DNA from: Actinoplanes italicus | GTDB lineage: Bacteria; Actinomycetota; Actinomycetes; Mycobacteriales; Micromonosporaceae | Direction: 5' to 3' | Assembly: GCF_003001815.1 (NCBI RefSeq) | Contig: NZ_PVMZ01000011.1 | Span: 62,001-126,000, forward strand | Length of the DNA stretch: 64,000 nucleotides | Part shown: positions 1 through 7,814 of the stretch, piece after piece | How the letters are laid out: the number at the start of each line of letters is the position of its first letter | Position numbering within the stretch: the first letter of the stretch is position 1 | The notes under the pieces: model-generated | Told to the model about the DNA's origin: nothing | What the model saw: only the letters and a program-made list of their open reading frames with translations | The model's database searches: none | Position numbers and translations under genes: made by a program

Positions 1-1
1 G

Positions 2-199
2 GTCGCCAGCCTGCTCGCCGACAGCACCATGTCCGACCTGATCTTCGGCGCCGTCCGGGCGGTCCACGTCGTCGCCGTCCTGGCGGCCACCGCGCTGATG
101 TTCACGCCCCCGGCCAACGCCTGGTTCCGCCCGGCGTCCGCCGGTGATCACCCTCGTCTAACGTCAGGAAAGGCACATCCGGCGAGGAGGGCATCATGA
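2..199 (+). CDS. C-terminal end of a membrane protein (partial)
   Basis: The first 199 bases are open in one frame, which reads in from outside the window and ends at a TGA overlapping the next start (ATGA). The visible part holds one hydrophobic helix (about residues 13-35, rich in V, A and L) preceded by LLADSTMSD and followed by a short polar tail. This resembles the last transmembrane segment of an MFS-type transporter, but 65 residues cannot settle the family. The other two forward frames stop early. The overlap with the downstream oxidoreductase suggests translational coupling. Confidence 0.45.
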   Translation, partial: VASLLADSTMSDLIFGAVRAVHVVAVLAATALMFTPPANAWFRPASAGDHPRLTSGKAHPARRAS

Positions 200-1230
200 G
201 TGACCGCCTGACCAGGCTGCTCGGCATCGAGCACGGCATCGTGCAGGGCCCGTTCGGCGGCGGCCTGTCGTCGGTCCCGCTCGCCGCCGCGGTCAGCGCG
301 GCCGGTGGTCTCGGCTCGTTCGGCGCCAACCACCTCACGCCCGACGGGATCACCGCGCTGGTCGGCGAGCTGCGCGCCGCCGTGCCCGACGGCCTGCCGT
401 TCAACGTCAACCTGTGGGTCCCACATCCCGGCGAGCAGGACCTGCGCCCCACGGCAGCCGACGTCGAGCGCTTGAGACCCTTCTACGAACGTCTCGAACT
501 CAAGACCCCTGATGGGTACGCTCCGCCGCCGCTCTTCGACGACCAGATCGACGCCCTGCTCGCCGCCGCCCCACCGGTGATCAGCTTCGTGATGGGCGTT
601 CCACCGGCGCGGGTCGTCGAGGAGACCCGCCGCCGCGGCATCGTCACGCTGGGCACCGCCACCACGGTCGACGAGGCGCTGGCACTGGAGGCCGGCGGCA
701 TCGACGTGGTGATCGCCTCCGGCAGCGATGCGGGCGGCCATCGTGGCGCTTTCCTGAGACCGGTGACCGAGTCCCTGGTGGGCACGTTCTCCCTGGTCCC
801 CCAGGTGGCCGACGCGGTCGGTGTCCCGGTGCTGGCGGCGGGCGGCATAGCCGACCGCCGAGGCGTGCTGGCAGCGCGCGCTCTGGGCGCCGACGGCGTA
901 CAGATCGGCACCGGTTTCCTGGCCACCACGGAGTCCGGCACGAGCACCGCCCACAAGGCGGCCCTGGCCGGCCCCGACGCCCGGACGACGGTACTGACCA
1001 GGATCTTCTCCGGCCGCCACGCCCGGGCAATCCTCAACCCGCTGATCCGCGAGATGGCCGCCGCCGAGGATCAGGTGCCGCCCTACCCGGTCCAGAACAC
1101 GCTGATGCGCCCCCTACGGGCAGCGGCCGCGTCCCGCAACGACGCCGCACACGTCAACCTGTGGGCCGGTCAGGCCGCAGCCCTGTCCCGTCCCATCCCA
1201 GCCGCCGACTACGTGGAGTCGCTCCTCTAG
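196..1230 (+). CDS. NAD(P)H-dependent flavin oxidoreductase / nitronate monooxygenase family
   Basis: A 344-residue FMN-binding TIM-barrel protein of the 2-nitropropane dioxygenase/nitronate monooxygenase family, whose members oxidise alkyl nitronates or act as enoyl reductases. Visible family features are the N-terminal GIVQGPFGGGLSSVPLAAAV segment, the SGSDAGGHRG motif near residue 178 with the catalytic-type His, and the phosphate-binding AAGGIADRRG and ADGVQIGTGF segments near 215-240. Length is usual. The ATG lies 6 bases after a GAGGAGG ribosome site and overlaps the stop of the upstream frame. Family is secure; substrate is unknown. Confidence 0.88.
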   Translation: MSDRLTRLLGIEHGIVQGPFGGGLSSVPLAAAVSAAGGLGSFGANHLTPDGITALVGELRAAVPDGLPFNVNLWVPHPGEQDLRPTAADVERLRPFYERLELKTPDGYAPPPLFDDQIDALLAAAPPVISFVMGVPPARVVEETRRRGIVTLGTATTVDEALALEAGGIDVVIASGSDAGGHRGAFLRPVTESLVGTFSLVPQVADAVGVPVLAAGGIADRRGVLAARALGADGVQIGTGFLATTESGTSTAHKAALAGPDARTTVLTRIFSGRHARAILNPLIREMAAAEDQVPPYPVQNTLMRPLRAAAASRNDAAHVNLWAGQAAALSRPIPAADYVESLL

Positions 1231-1514
1231 AAAGCGCCCGAATCAGGTCCGCCAGGCCGCGGGATTGCCCGGCGGTGTGGAGGAGCGCGGCCTGAGTTGG
1301 TGCCCCGGGACAGCGATGTTGTGAGGGCCGGTGCTGCGGCCGCGCAGTCACACGTAGCGGCTGCGCGCGACCCGGCCGTCGTGATCGCGACGGTGGGCGT
1401 CCCCCGACCGACAATGTGGGACCTCACCGTCGTTGCCGACGACTTCAGGCGCACACGCAGAGCCCGGGCATGTGCTCCCGGGGCTTGCAGGCAGTTGGCG
1501 GCAGCACCAAGTCC
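1231..1514. other. Intergenic, no gene seen
   Basis: No frame here has a ribosome site together with recognisable protein features. The segment leads into the 58-bp array. The following gap (1747-2205), between the two arrays, is similarly featureless. Confidence 0.6.
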
Positions 1515-1746
1515 GTCAAGCGCCGCAAGCATCCTTCCCGACGCCGTGACCCGCGGTGCGAATCGAGCCGCCGTCAAGCGCCGCAAACATCCTTCCCGAC
1601 GCCGTGATCTACGGTACGAATCGAGCCGCCGTCAAGCGCCGCTAACATCCTTCGCGACGCCGTGATCTACGGTGCGAATCGAGCCGCCGTCAAGCGCCGC
1701 AAACATCCTTCCCGACGCCGTGATCTACGGTGCGAATCGGGCCGCG
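1515..1746. repeat. Tandem array, 58-bp unit x 4
   Basis: Units start at 1515, 1573, 1631 and 1689, each beginning GTCAAGCGCCGC. They differ at only a few positions; the first is the most diverged. Each of the last three units contains CCGT-GATCT-ACGG, a small hairpin. The 58-bp period is not a multiple of three, so open frames crossing it are incidental. Confidence 0.9.
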
Positions 1747-2205
1747 GTGAAGCTGCCGGCCGCAGTCCGAGCGGTTCTTGATCGGCCACCGATGTCCTAC
1801 GCACCCTTCCTGGCCCGGGAAGCAGCCATATCACCGGGCTCACCTCCGAAAACGGCCCAGAATGATCGTCCTGCACAGGGATATGGCGATCAGATCTCGC
1901 GAGCCGTAACTCACGACGGTATGGCGCCGGGCTGAACTGATCTCGGGAGCTCCGGGGAGCCCGGCGGAGACAAAGCCGGTGCGTTCGGCGGTAGCGGAGT
2001 GCGGCCGGAGCGGTGGCCGCCGCACAAGCCCGGCGGCCACGTCGAGACCTGAAACCGTCGAGACCTGAAACCGCAGCCCCGCGTTTCTGCCGCGAGTGGA
2101 GGCGAGGTCCGGCACCCCGCCCATCTCACATCCACCGCGCGCCGAAGCCCGTCGCTACACCCCTTCGCGTTCGCCGCGCGTCAGTGCCAGACGCCATACC
2201 CCCTC

Positions 2206-2495
2206 GCGTCCACCGCAGGACGGGACCGGAACCCTTAGCGTCCGCTGCGGGACCAGACCAGACCCGTCGCGTCCACTGCGGGACCAGACCAGAACCCCCC
2301 GCGTCCACTGCGGGACCAGACCAGAACCCCCCGCGTCCACTGCGGGACCAGACCAGAACCCCCCGCGCCCACTGCGGGACCAGACCAGAACCCCCCGCGC
2401 CCACTGCGGGACGGAACCGAGATTTCCTCGCGTCCACTGCGGGACGGAACTGGGACTTCCTCGCTTCCGCTGTGGGACGAGACCCGGAACCGGGA
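2206..2495. repeat. Tandem array, about 32-bp unit x 9
   Basis: Units start at 2206, 2238, 2269, 2301, 2333, 2365, 2397, 2430 and 2463, with spacing 31-33. The core is GCGTCCACTGCGGGACCAGA. The central copies are nearly identical and the flanking ones are diverged, the usual look of an expanding and decaying minisatellite. It lies 48 bp beyond the stop of the gluconate permease gene. There are no unique spacers, so it is not CRISPR. Confidence 0.9.
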
Positions 2496-2542
2496 CTCCT
2501 CGGGTCCGCTGGCCACGAGACCGTGCGCAGGCCGTACCGGAA

Positions 2543-4108
2543 TCAAATGATCAGTGAGAGCAGCATGACGCAAGCAAACCCGACCACCGAAATGATCGTC
2601 TCCATGACCGACCAGGTCTTGATCGTCTGGCCGACCGTCATGCCGAAGTATTCCTTGACCATCCAGAAGCCGGCGTCGTTGACGTGCGAGAAGAACAGCG
2701 AACCGGCACCGATTGCCAGTGCCAGCAGGGACACCTCGGGCCGGTCGAGGGTGGTGGCGAGCGGCGCCACGATGCCGGCCGCGGTGATCGTCGCGACGGT
2801 TGCGGAACCGGTGGCGACGCGGATGCCGACCGCGACGAGGAAGCCGAGGACCAGCGCGTTGAAGTTGGCGTCGCGGGCGGCGTCGGCGATCACGTTGCCG
2901 ACGCCCGCGTCGACCAGGACCTGCTTGAAACCGCCGCCCGCGGCGACGATGAGCAGGATGCCGGCGATCGGCGGGAGCGCGCCGCCGATGACGGCGTTGG
3001 TCTCGCGGCGGTCGAATCCGGCTCGTTTGCCGAGTGCCCACATGGCGACCAGGACGCCGGCGAGCAGGGCGACCACGGGTTCGCCGATGACCTCCAGGAC
3101 GTCGCGAGCGGCGTTGCCTTCGGGGAGGATCAGTTCCGCGGCGCCGCGGGCGAGCATCAGCAGGACGGGCAGGAGCACCGTGAGCACGGCCGCCGAGAAG
3201 CCGGGGTCCCGGCGCGGGCCGAGCTGCTCGTCGACGGACCGGCCGGGGGCGACCGGGTCCGCGATGTCGTCGCGGTCGACGAAGTCCTGACCACCGACCG
3301 GTCCGGTGGGCGGCCGGTCCCCGCCAGAAGAACCGCCAGAAGAACCGGTGGAAGAACCGCCGGAAGAACCGGTGGAAGAACCGGTGGAAGAACCGGCGAG
3401 AGAGCTGCCGGAACCGCCGGCGGAAGAACCGGAAGAGCCGGCCGGGGCGAGCAACGCCGGAACCGGCAACGGCACCCGCTTCGCGATGAAGTTGCCGAAG
3501 AGAGGACCGGCGACGATGACCGTCGGAACGGCGCAGATCAAGCCGAGCATCAGGGTCAGACCGAGGTCGGCCTGCAGGCTCTCGATGGCGACCAGCGGCC
3601 CCGGGTGCGGCGGCACGAGACCGTGCAGCACCGACAGTCCGGCCAGTGCCGGAATCCCGAGGCGGAGCAACCCCACGTCGGTACGCCGCGCGACGAGAAG
3701 CACGATCGGCACCAGCAACACGACGCCGACCTCGAAGAACAGCGGCAACCCGATGAGCGCCGCCACGCCGGCCATCGCCCACGGCAGCGCGGCCCCGGAG
3801 ACGCCGTTGACGATCCGGTTCACGATGCCGTCGGCGCCGCCCGACTCGGCGAGCAGCGCGCCGATCATCGAGCCGAGCGCGATGAGGACGCCGACGCCGC
3901 CGGCCGTGGTGCCGAGGCCCTTGGTGAACGAGTCGACGGTGGCGTCGGGCGCGGCGCCCGCGGTGATACCGAGGACGCCGGCTCCGACGATCAGGGCCAG
4001 GAATGGATGCCACTTGGCCCACGCGATGAGAAGAACGACCGCCGCGATGCCGAGCACCGCCGCGAGCACTAGCTGAGCGGTGCCGGCATCGGTGATGGTC
4101 TCCGTCAT
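2543..4108 (-). CDS. GntP-family gluconate/organic acid:H+ symporter with Ser/Gly insertion
   Basis: A 521-residue polytopic protein of the GntP family (gluconate and related hydroxyacid uptake). The N-terminal half (1-220) and C-terminal half (300-521) each hold several hydrophobic helices; family-like segments include GLVPPHPGPLVAIESL and FFSHVNDAGFWMVKEYFG. The usual family length is about 440-460. The excess is a low-complexity run of S, G and T at about residues 224-266, then a polar acidic stretch, in the central loop. It starts 9 bases after the stop of the upstream secreted peptidase on the same strand, so the two are probably co-transcribed. The exact substrate is inferred. Confidence 0.88.
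   Translation of the reverse strand: MTETITDAGTAQLVLAAVLGIAAVVLLIAWAKWHPFLALIVGAGVLGITAGAAPDATVDSFTKGLGTTAGGVGVLIALGSMIGALLAESGGADGIVNRIVNGVSGAALPWAMAGVAALIGLPLFFEVGVVLLVPIVLLVARRTDVGLLRLGIPALAGLSVLHGLVPPHPGPLVAIESLQADLGLTLMLGLICAVPTVIVAGPLFGNFIAKRVPLPVPALLAPAGSSGSSAGGSGSSLAGSSTGSSTGSSGGSSTGSSGGSSGGDRPPTGPVGGQDFVDRDDIADPVAPGRSVDEQLGPRRDPGFSAAVLTVLLPVLLMLARGAAELILPEGNAARDVLEVIGEPVVALLAGVLVAMWALGKRAGFDRRETNAVIGGALPPIAGILLIVAAGGGFKQVLVDAGVGNVIADAARDANFNALVLGFLVAVGIRVATGSATVATITAAGIVAPLATTLDRPEVSLLALAIGAGSLFFSHVNDAGFWMVKEYFGMTVGQTIKTWSVMETIISVVGFACVMLLSLII
3325..3440. repeat. In-frame 12-bp-type repeats coding for Ser/Gly run in the permease
   Basis: On the + strand the region is built from variants of GGAAGAACCGGT and GGAAGAACCGCC. 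Read on the minus strand they give TGSS/GGSS units. The period keeps frame. The repeats fall in the loop between the two membrane halves of the transporter. Confidence 0.85.
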
Positions 4109-4117
4109 GGGGCGCGA

Positions 4118-5653
4118 TTACCCCGCGGAAACACCCCTCAATCCCGGGACGAGCGGGTACGGAATGCCCGACTGTGCCCTGAGCGGTGATGTCGGGAAGA
4201 CGGCCGGGCAGTGGGTGCCCTTCGCCGGGGTGCTGCGGTCGACGAGGTACGTGTCGATCGCGGCCCGTGCGCACGGGCTCAGCCAGTAGGTGCCGTGCCC
4301 GACACCGTCGTAGGTGAGGAACGTGGCGCTCGGCAGCTGGCCCGCCAGGGTCCGGCCCCACTCGTACGGGGTGGCGACGTCCCACCGGCTGTTGGCGAGC
4401 AGGATCGGCGGCAGTTTCGCCGAGGCGCGGAGCCGGTGCGGCGGGTTGGTGACGCCGTACGGCCAGTTCTGGCACCCGGTGAGGTCGGACCAGGCGAGCG
4501 GGTTGAGCCGGGTGTGCGGGGCGAGCCGGTTCTGGGCCTTCTCCAGTGCCCGCAGCGCCGGATAGGTCCCGACCTCGAAGCGGAAGTCGGAGCACATGAC
4601 CGGCAGGTACCCGTTGGGCACCGGCTCGCCGCGCAGCCGGGCCGGTTCGCCGCCGGAGCCGAGCAGGATCAGCTCGTCGGCCAGCTGGAACCAGGACGCG
4701 GGCTCGTAGAGGTAGCCGAACACCAGGTTGAGCAGGTCCTCCGGCTTGATGACGTTGCCGTTGACGACCAGTTCACCGGCCTCGGCCCGCGCGTAGAGGT
4801 CGTCGAAGTACGCCAGCGCGCCCTCGTCGTGCAGCGCGCACTCCCCGGTTCGGTCGCACCAGGCCGTGAACTGCAGGAATGAGCCCTCCATCGCCAGCGT
4901 CTCCCACTTCTGGTAGCTGGGGATGCTCTGCGAGTGGTCCATGTTCGAGTCGAGCGTCATGGCGCGGATCCGGTCCGGGAACAGTTCCGCGTACTGCTGG
5001 CCGATCATGGTGCCGTAGGAGACGCCGTAGTAGCTGATCCGCCGCTCCCCGATCGCCGCCCGGATCGCGTCCATGTCGCGGGCCACGCTCGCGGTGTCGA
5101 CGTATTTGACCAGCGGCCCGGACAGGTCACGGCAGGTCTGGACGAGGGCGCGGTTGGCGGCGCGCAGCTCGGCGAACTCAGCCTTGCTGTGCGGATACAG
5201 CTTCGCCGCCTGCGCCGCGACCGCGTCACCGTCGCAGTTGATCACGTTGCTGCGGGCCTGCCCGCGCGGATCGAATCCGATGATGTCGAACCGGTCGGTG
5301 ATCGCCGGCGAGAACGCCTCCGACGCGGCGTAGGCGAAGCTCACCCCCGACCCGCCCGGTCCGCCCGGGTTGATCAGTAGCGGCCCGATCCGGCGGGCCG
5401 GGTCGGTGGCCGGCAGCTTCGCCAGCGCCAGGGTCACGGTCGGCCCGTGCGGCCGCGACCAGTCGACCGGAACCTCCAGCTCACCGCAGACGACCCGATC
5501 CGGCGGCCCGTCCTCCGGATCGCAGGGCCCCCACGAGATCGGATCCGGGGCCTTCCCCGCCGGTTGCGCGGCGTGGGCGACTCCCGGCATTGCCGGTCCG
5601 AGAAGAGCCAGGACAAGGGTGGGTACGGCGAAACGCGCGCTTGTGCGACGCAT
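4118..5653 (-). CDS. Secreted alpha/beta-hydrolase, tripeptidyl aminopeptidase type
   Basis: A 511-residue exported serine hydrolase of the SlpD/SlpE-tripeptidyl aminopeptidase group, which releases short peptides from N termini outside the cell. It has a signal peptide (MRRTSAR, hydrophobic core, cleavage near AHA-AQP), the oxyanion-type segment INPGGPGGSG, the nucleophile elbow GVSYG, a late Asp in NSRWDVATP and the His in GVGHGTYW, within a C-terminal TAP-like domain. Length matches the family. The gene precedes the GntP permease by 9 bases and likely forms a two-gene unit with it. Confidence 0.9.
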   Translation of the reverse strand: MRRTSARFAVPTLVLALLGPAMPGVAHAAQPAGKAPDPISWGPCDPEDGPPDRVVCGELEVPVDWSRPHGPTVTLALAKLPATDPARRIGPLLINPGGPGGSGVSFAYAASEAFSPAITDRFDIIGFDPRGQARSNVINCDGDAVAAQAAKLYPHSKAEFAELRAANRALVQTCRDLSGPLVKYVDTASVARDMDAIRAAIGERRISYYGVSYGTMIGQQYAELFPDRIRAMTLDSNMDHSQSIPSYQKWETLAMEGSFLQFTAWCDRTGECALHDEGALAYFDDLYARAEAGELVVNGNVIKPEDLLNLVFGYLYEPASWFQLADELILLGSGGEPARLRGEPVPNGYLPVMCSDFRFEVGTYPALRALEKAQNRLAPHTRLNPLAWSDLTGCQNWPYGVTNPPHRLRASAKLPPILLANSRWDVATPYEWGRTLAGQLPSATFLTYDGVGHGTYWLSPCARAAIDTYLVDRSTPAKGTHCPAVFPTSPLRAQSGIPYPLVPGLRGVSAG

Positions 5654-5716
5654 GGGCAGACCTCACGTGTCGGCGACAGAGACGAGCCCCATTGAAGTCT
5701 GCCGATGCAACCCGTC

Positions 5717-6391
5717 TCACCGCGCCGACAGTCCCGCCTTCACGCCGCGGGTGAAGTCGTCGCCGAGCACCTCGGCGTCCCCGCGCGCGATCGCGTCGAG
5801 AGCCAGCGCCGCGACGACGGCCGGGTCACTCTTCTGCTCGGGCGGGATCGCGGCGGCCATGTCGGTGTCCATGTAGGCGACGTGCAGTCCGGTGACCGCG
5901 ATTCCACGCGGGGCGAGCAGTTCTCGGGTCGCGTTGGTGAGCGCCCACGCCGCCGCCTTCGCCGCCGAGTACGACCCGTAGCCACCCGGATGCGCCCAGG
6001 ACAGCACCGACAGAACGTTGAGCACCCCGCCTCCGCCGTTGGCCTCGATGACCGGGGCGAACGCGCGGGTGGCGTACAGCGTGCCGAAGTAGTTGGTCTC
6101 CATGTCGAGCCGGATGCCGTCGAGATCTCCGTCGAGCACCTGCCCACCGGCGGCGACGCCGGCGTTGTTGATCAGCAGGGTGGCGTCGGCGGCGGTCGCG
6201 GCGGCCTTGGCGATCGACTCGGGATCGGTGACGTCGAGCTGCAGCGCGATGGCGCCCGGGAGGTCGACGCTCTCCGGGTTCCGCGCGGCGGCATAGACCT
6301 TGGCGCCGCGTTCAAGCAGCTGGGAGGCGAGGTGGCGACCGAACCCGCGGTTGGCTCCGGTGACGACGGCGACTGCGTTGGTGAGTTCCAT
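5717..6391 (-). CDS. SDR-family NAD(P)-dependent oxidoreductase
   Basis: A classical short-chain dehydrogenase of 224 residues. It has the N-terminal cofactor motif TGANRGFG, NNAG near residue 80, and the catalytic YxxxK in YGSYSAAK. I place the start at the ATG at 6391 (MELTNAVAVV) because the Rossmann strand begins there and a -10-like TAATCT sits 7 bases upstream, implying a leaderless transcript. It is divergent from a TetR regulator with an inverted-repeat operator directly upstream, so it is probably induced when that repressor binds its ligand. Substrate unknown. Confidence 0.88.
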   Translation of the reverse strand: MELTNAVAVVTGANRGFGRHLASQLLERGAKVYAAARNPESVDLPGAIALQLDVTDPESIAKAAATAADATLLINNAGVAAGGQVLDGDLDGIRLDMETNYFGTLYATRAFAPVIEANGGGGVLNVLSVLSWAHPGGYGSYSAAKAAAWALTNATRELLAPRGIAVTGLHVAYMDTDMAAAIPPEQKSDPAVVAALALDAIARGDAEVLGDDFTRGVKAGLSAR

Positions 6392-6396
6392 GCGAA

Positions 6397-6418
6397 TTAG
6401 ATTACGAGCATCATCTAA
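6397..6418. promoter_or_regulatory. Operator 1 of divergent SDR/TetR pair
   Basis: Perfect inverted repeat TTAGAT-N10-ATCTAA, 22 bp, 5 bases upstream of the SDR ATG. Its left arm overlaps the minus-strand -10-like TAATCT (6404-6399). Same architecture as operator 2; a TetR dimer site is the natural reading. Confidence 0.7.
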
Positions 6419-6441
6419 AGTACGCCAGAGCCAACCGGGTA

Positions 6442-6463
6442 ATAGATGACACACCTCATCTAT
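6442..6463. promoter_or_regulatory. Operator 2 of divergent SDR/TetR pair
   Basis: Perfect inverted repeat ATAGATG-N8-CATCTAT, 22 bp, ending 10 bases before the TetR ATG. It overlaps a -10-like TATAGT (6461-6466) that is 7 bases from the ATG. The shared core with operator 1 is TAGAT-N10-ATCTA; centres are 45 bp apart. Probable autoregulation. Confidence 0.72.
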
Positions 6464-6473
6464 AGTTGCGGGC

Positions 6474-7055
6474 ATGGGACGGGTGTCGCAGGCGCAGGCC
6501 GCACAGAATCGGGAACGCATCGTCGACACGGCGGCACGCCTCTTCCGCGAGCGTGGCATGGCCGGGGTGAGCGTCGCCGACGTGATGGCCGAGGCGGGCC
6601 TGACGCACGGCGGCTTCTACAAGCACTTCGCCTCGAAGGACGCCCTGGTCGCCGAGGCGGTGACGCTCGCCTTCGCCCAGCAGGCCGCCCGTGTGGGAGG
6701 CGCCGGTCCCACGGACGGCTCCCCCTCGGCGCCGGCGCGGGAGTCCGCCGCGACCGGCCGCCAGGCGCTCGTCGGCGCCTACCTGTCCGCCGCACATCGC
6801 GACGATCCCGGCAACGGGTGCCCGACCGCCGGTTTCGGCGGTGACGTGGCCCGTGCCACCGGCGGCGACGGCACACGCGCCGCCTACGCGAACGGTGTCG
6901 AGGGCTTCGCGCGCCTTCTGAGCGGCGACGACGACCCGGACCTGCTCACCCTCAGCACCATGGTCGGCGCCCTGATCCTTTCCCGTGCCACAGCGGGCAC
7001 CGACCTGTCCGACCGAATCCTGGCCGCCGCCCGCACGGCACTGCTCGACTCCTAG
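6474..7055 (+). CDS. TetR-family transcriptional regulator (controls divergent SDR)
   Basis: A 193-residue one-component repressor. The N-terminal helix-turn-helix (about 10-58) reads RIVDTAARLFRERGMAGVSV then AEAGLTHGGFYKHFASKDAL, typical of the TetR group next to SDR genes. The C-terminal half is a ligand domain with no recognised specificity. There is no clear ribosome site; a -10-like hexamer 7 bases upstream suggests leaderless translation. Two matching 22-bp inverted repeats in the 82-bp divergent region are its likely operators. Confidence 0.9.
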   Translation: MGRVSQAQAAQNRERIVDTAARLFRERGMAGVSVADVMAEAGLTHGGFYKHFASKDALVAEAVTLAFAQQAARVGGAGPTDGSPSAPARESAATGRQALVGAYLSAAHRDDPGNGCPTAGFGGDVARATGGDGTRAAYANGVEGFARLLSGDDDPDLLTLSTMVGALILSRATAGTDLSDRILAAARTALLDS

Positions 7056-7093
7056 CGCGCCGCAAGGCCGTGCCGTCGGGATGGAGCGCCCGG

Positions 7094-7699
7094 TCAGCCG
7101 AGAGGCAGGCCCTGCCGCAGAAGCGTCAGGGCCTCCTCGACCCGCTGGAAGTCGCGCGGGGTGACACCGTCAGCCGGCACCGCCCCACCGGACGGCAGGA
7201 CCGCGAGCATGGCACCGATCGCCGCGCCCGCGGTGACCCGCGCGGAGAAGTCGTCGGCGGGCAGGCCCGCCCGCTCGGCGATCACGGCCGCGACCAGGTC
7301 GATCGCCTCGGTCATCTGGTGCATGACGCGTGCCCGCAACTCCGGGATGCCGAGCACCAGCCGCTGCCGCCGCCGTTCGAACTCCCACATCTCGGGGCTC
7401 ATCGCGGCGAACACCTCACGCAGGGACCGCAGGATCGCCTCGATCGGCGGAACCCCGGCCGGCTGCGCGCGAATGGCCTGCACGAGCACCTCGTCGACGT
7501 CGTCGACCAGGACCACGTCCTCCTTGGCCGGGAAGTACCGGAAGAACGTGCTCGGCGAGACCTCGGCCGCGTCCGCGATCTGTTCCACGGTGGTCGCGGC
7601 GTACCCCTGCTCCTCGAACAACCGCATGGCATGCTCGCGAATCGCGGCACGGGTCTTGGCCTTCTTGCGCTCACGCAGGCCGTACGGGGACGCGGTCAT
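7094..7699 (-). CDS. TetR/AcrR-family regulator of the adjacent MFS pump
   Basis: A 201-residue TetR repressor. The DNA-binding domain reads TRAAIREHAMRLFEEQGYAA then AAEVSPSTFFRYFPAKEDVV. I choose the ATG at 7699 (MTASPYGLRERKKAKTR), the usual N terminus for this subgroup. A longer frame reaches back to 7867, but its extra residues are encoded by a GC-rich repeat (PAGPVGGGV) and overlap the pump gene. It lies 115 bp downstream of the MFS pump on the same strand, so it probably represses its own operon. Confidence 0.85.
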   Translation of the reverse strand: MTASPYGLRERKKAKTRAAIREHAMRLFEEQGYAATTVEQIADAAEVSPSTFFRYFPAKEDVVLVDDVDEVLVQAIRAQPAGVPPIEAILRSLREVFAAMSPEMWEFERRRQRLVLGIPELRARVMHQMTEAIDLVAAVIAERAGLPADDFSARVTAGAAIGAMLAVLPSGGAVPADGVTPRDFQRVEEALTLLRQGLPLG

Positions 7700-7720
7700 G
7701 CCGCCGATTCTGCCAGCCGC

Positions 7721-7799
7721 ACCGCCACCCACCGGGCCGGCGGGGACGCCGCCACCCACCGGGCCGGCGGGGACGCCGCCACCCGCCGGCCCCGCGGAC
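7721..7799. repeat. 27-bp tandem repeat x 3 between pump and TetR genes
   Basis: Units begin at 7721, 7748 and 7775 with core CCACCCACCGGGCCGGCGGG; the last copy is shortened. The period is a multiple of three and is open in the regulator's frame, so it could encode an N-terminal extension, but the ATG at 7699 is preferred. Confidence 0.85.
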
Positions 7800-7814
7800 A
7801 CACCGACGGCGGCG

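Noticed and set aside
2206..2495. CRISPR-like regular 32-bp repeats
   Set aside because: Units abut with no unique spacers and no cas genes are present; it is a tandem minisatellite.
2235..4595. 786-residue minus-strand frame
   Set aside because: It is out of frame with the permease, is Arg/Pro-rich and runs through non-coding repeats; a GC-rich shadow.
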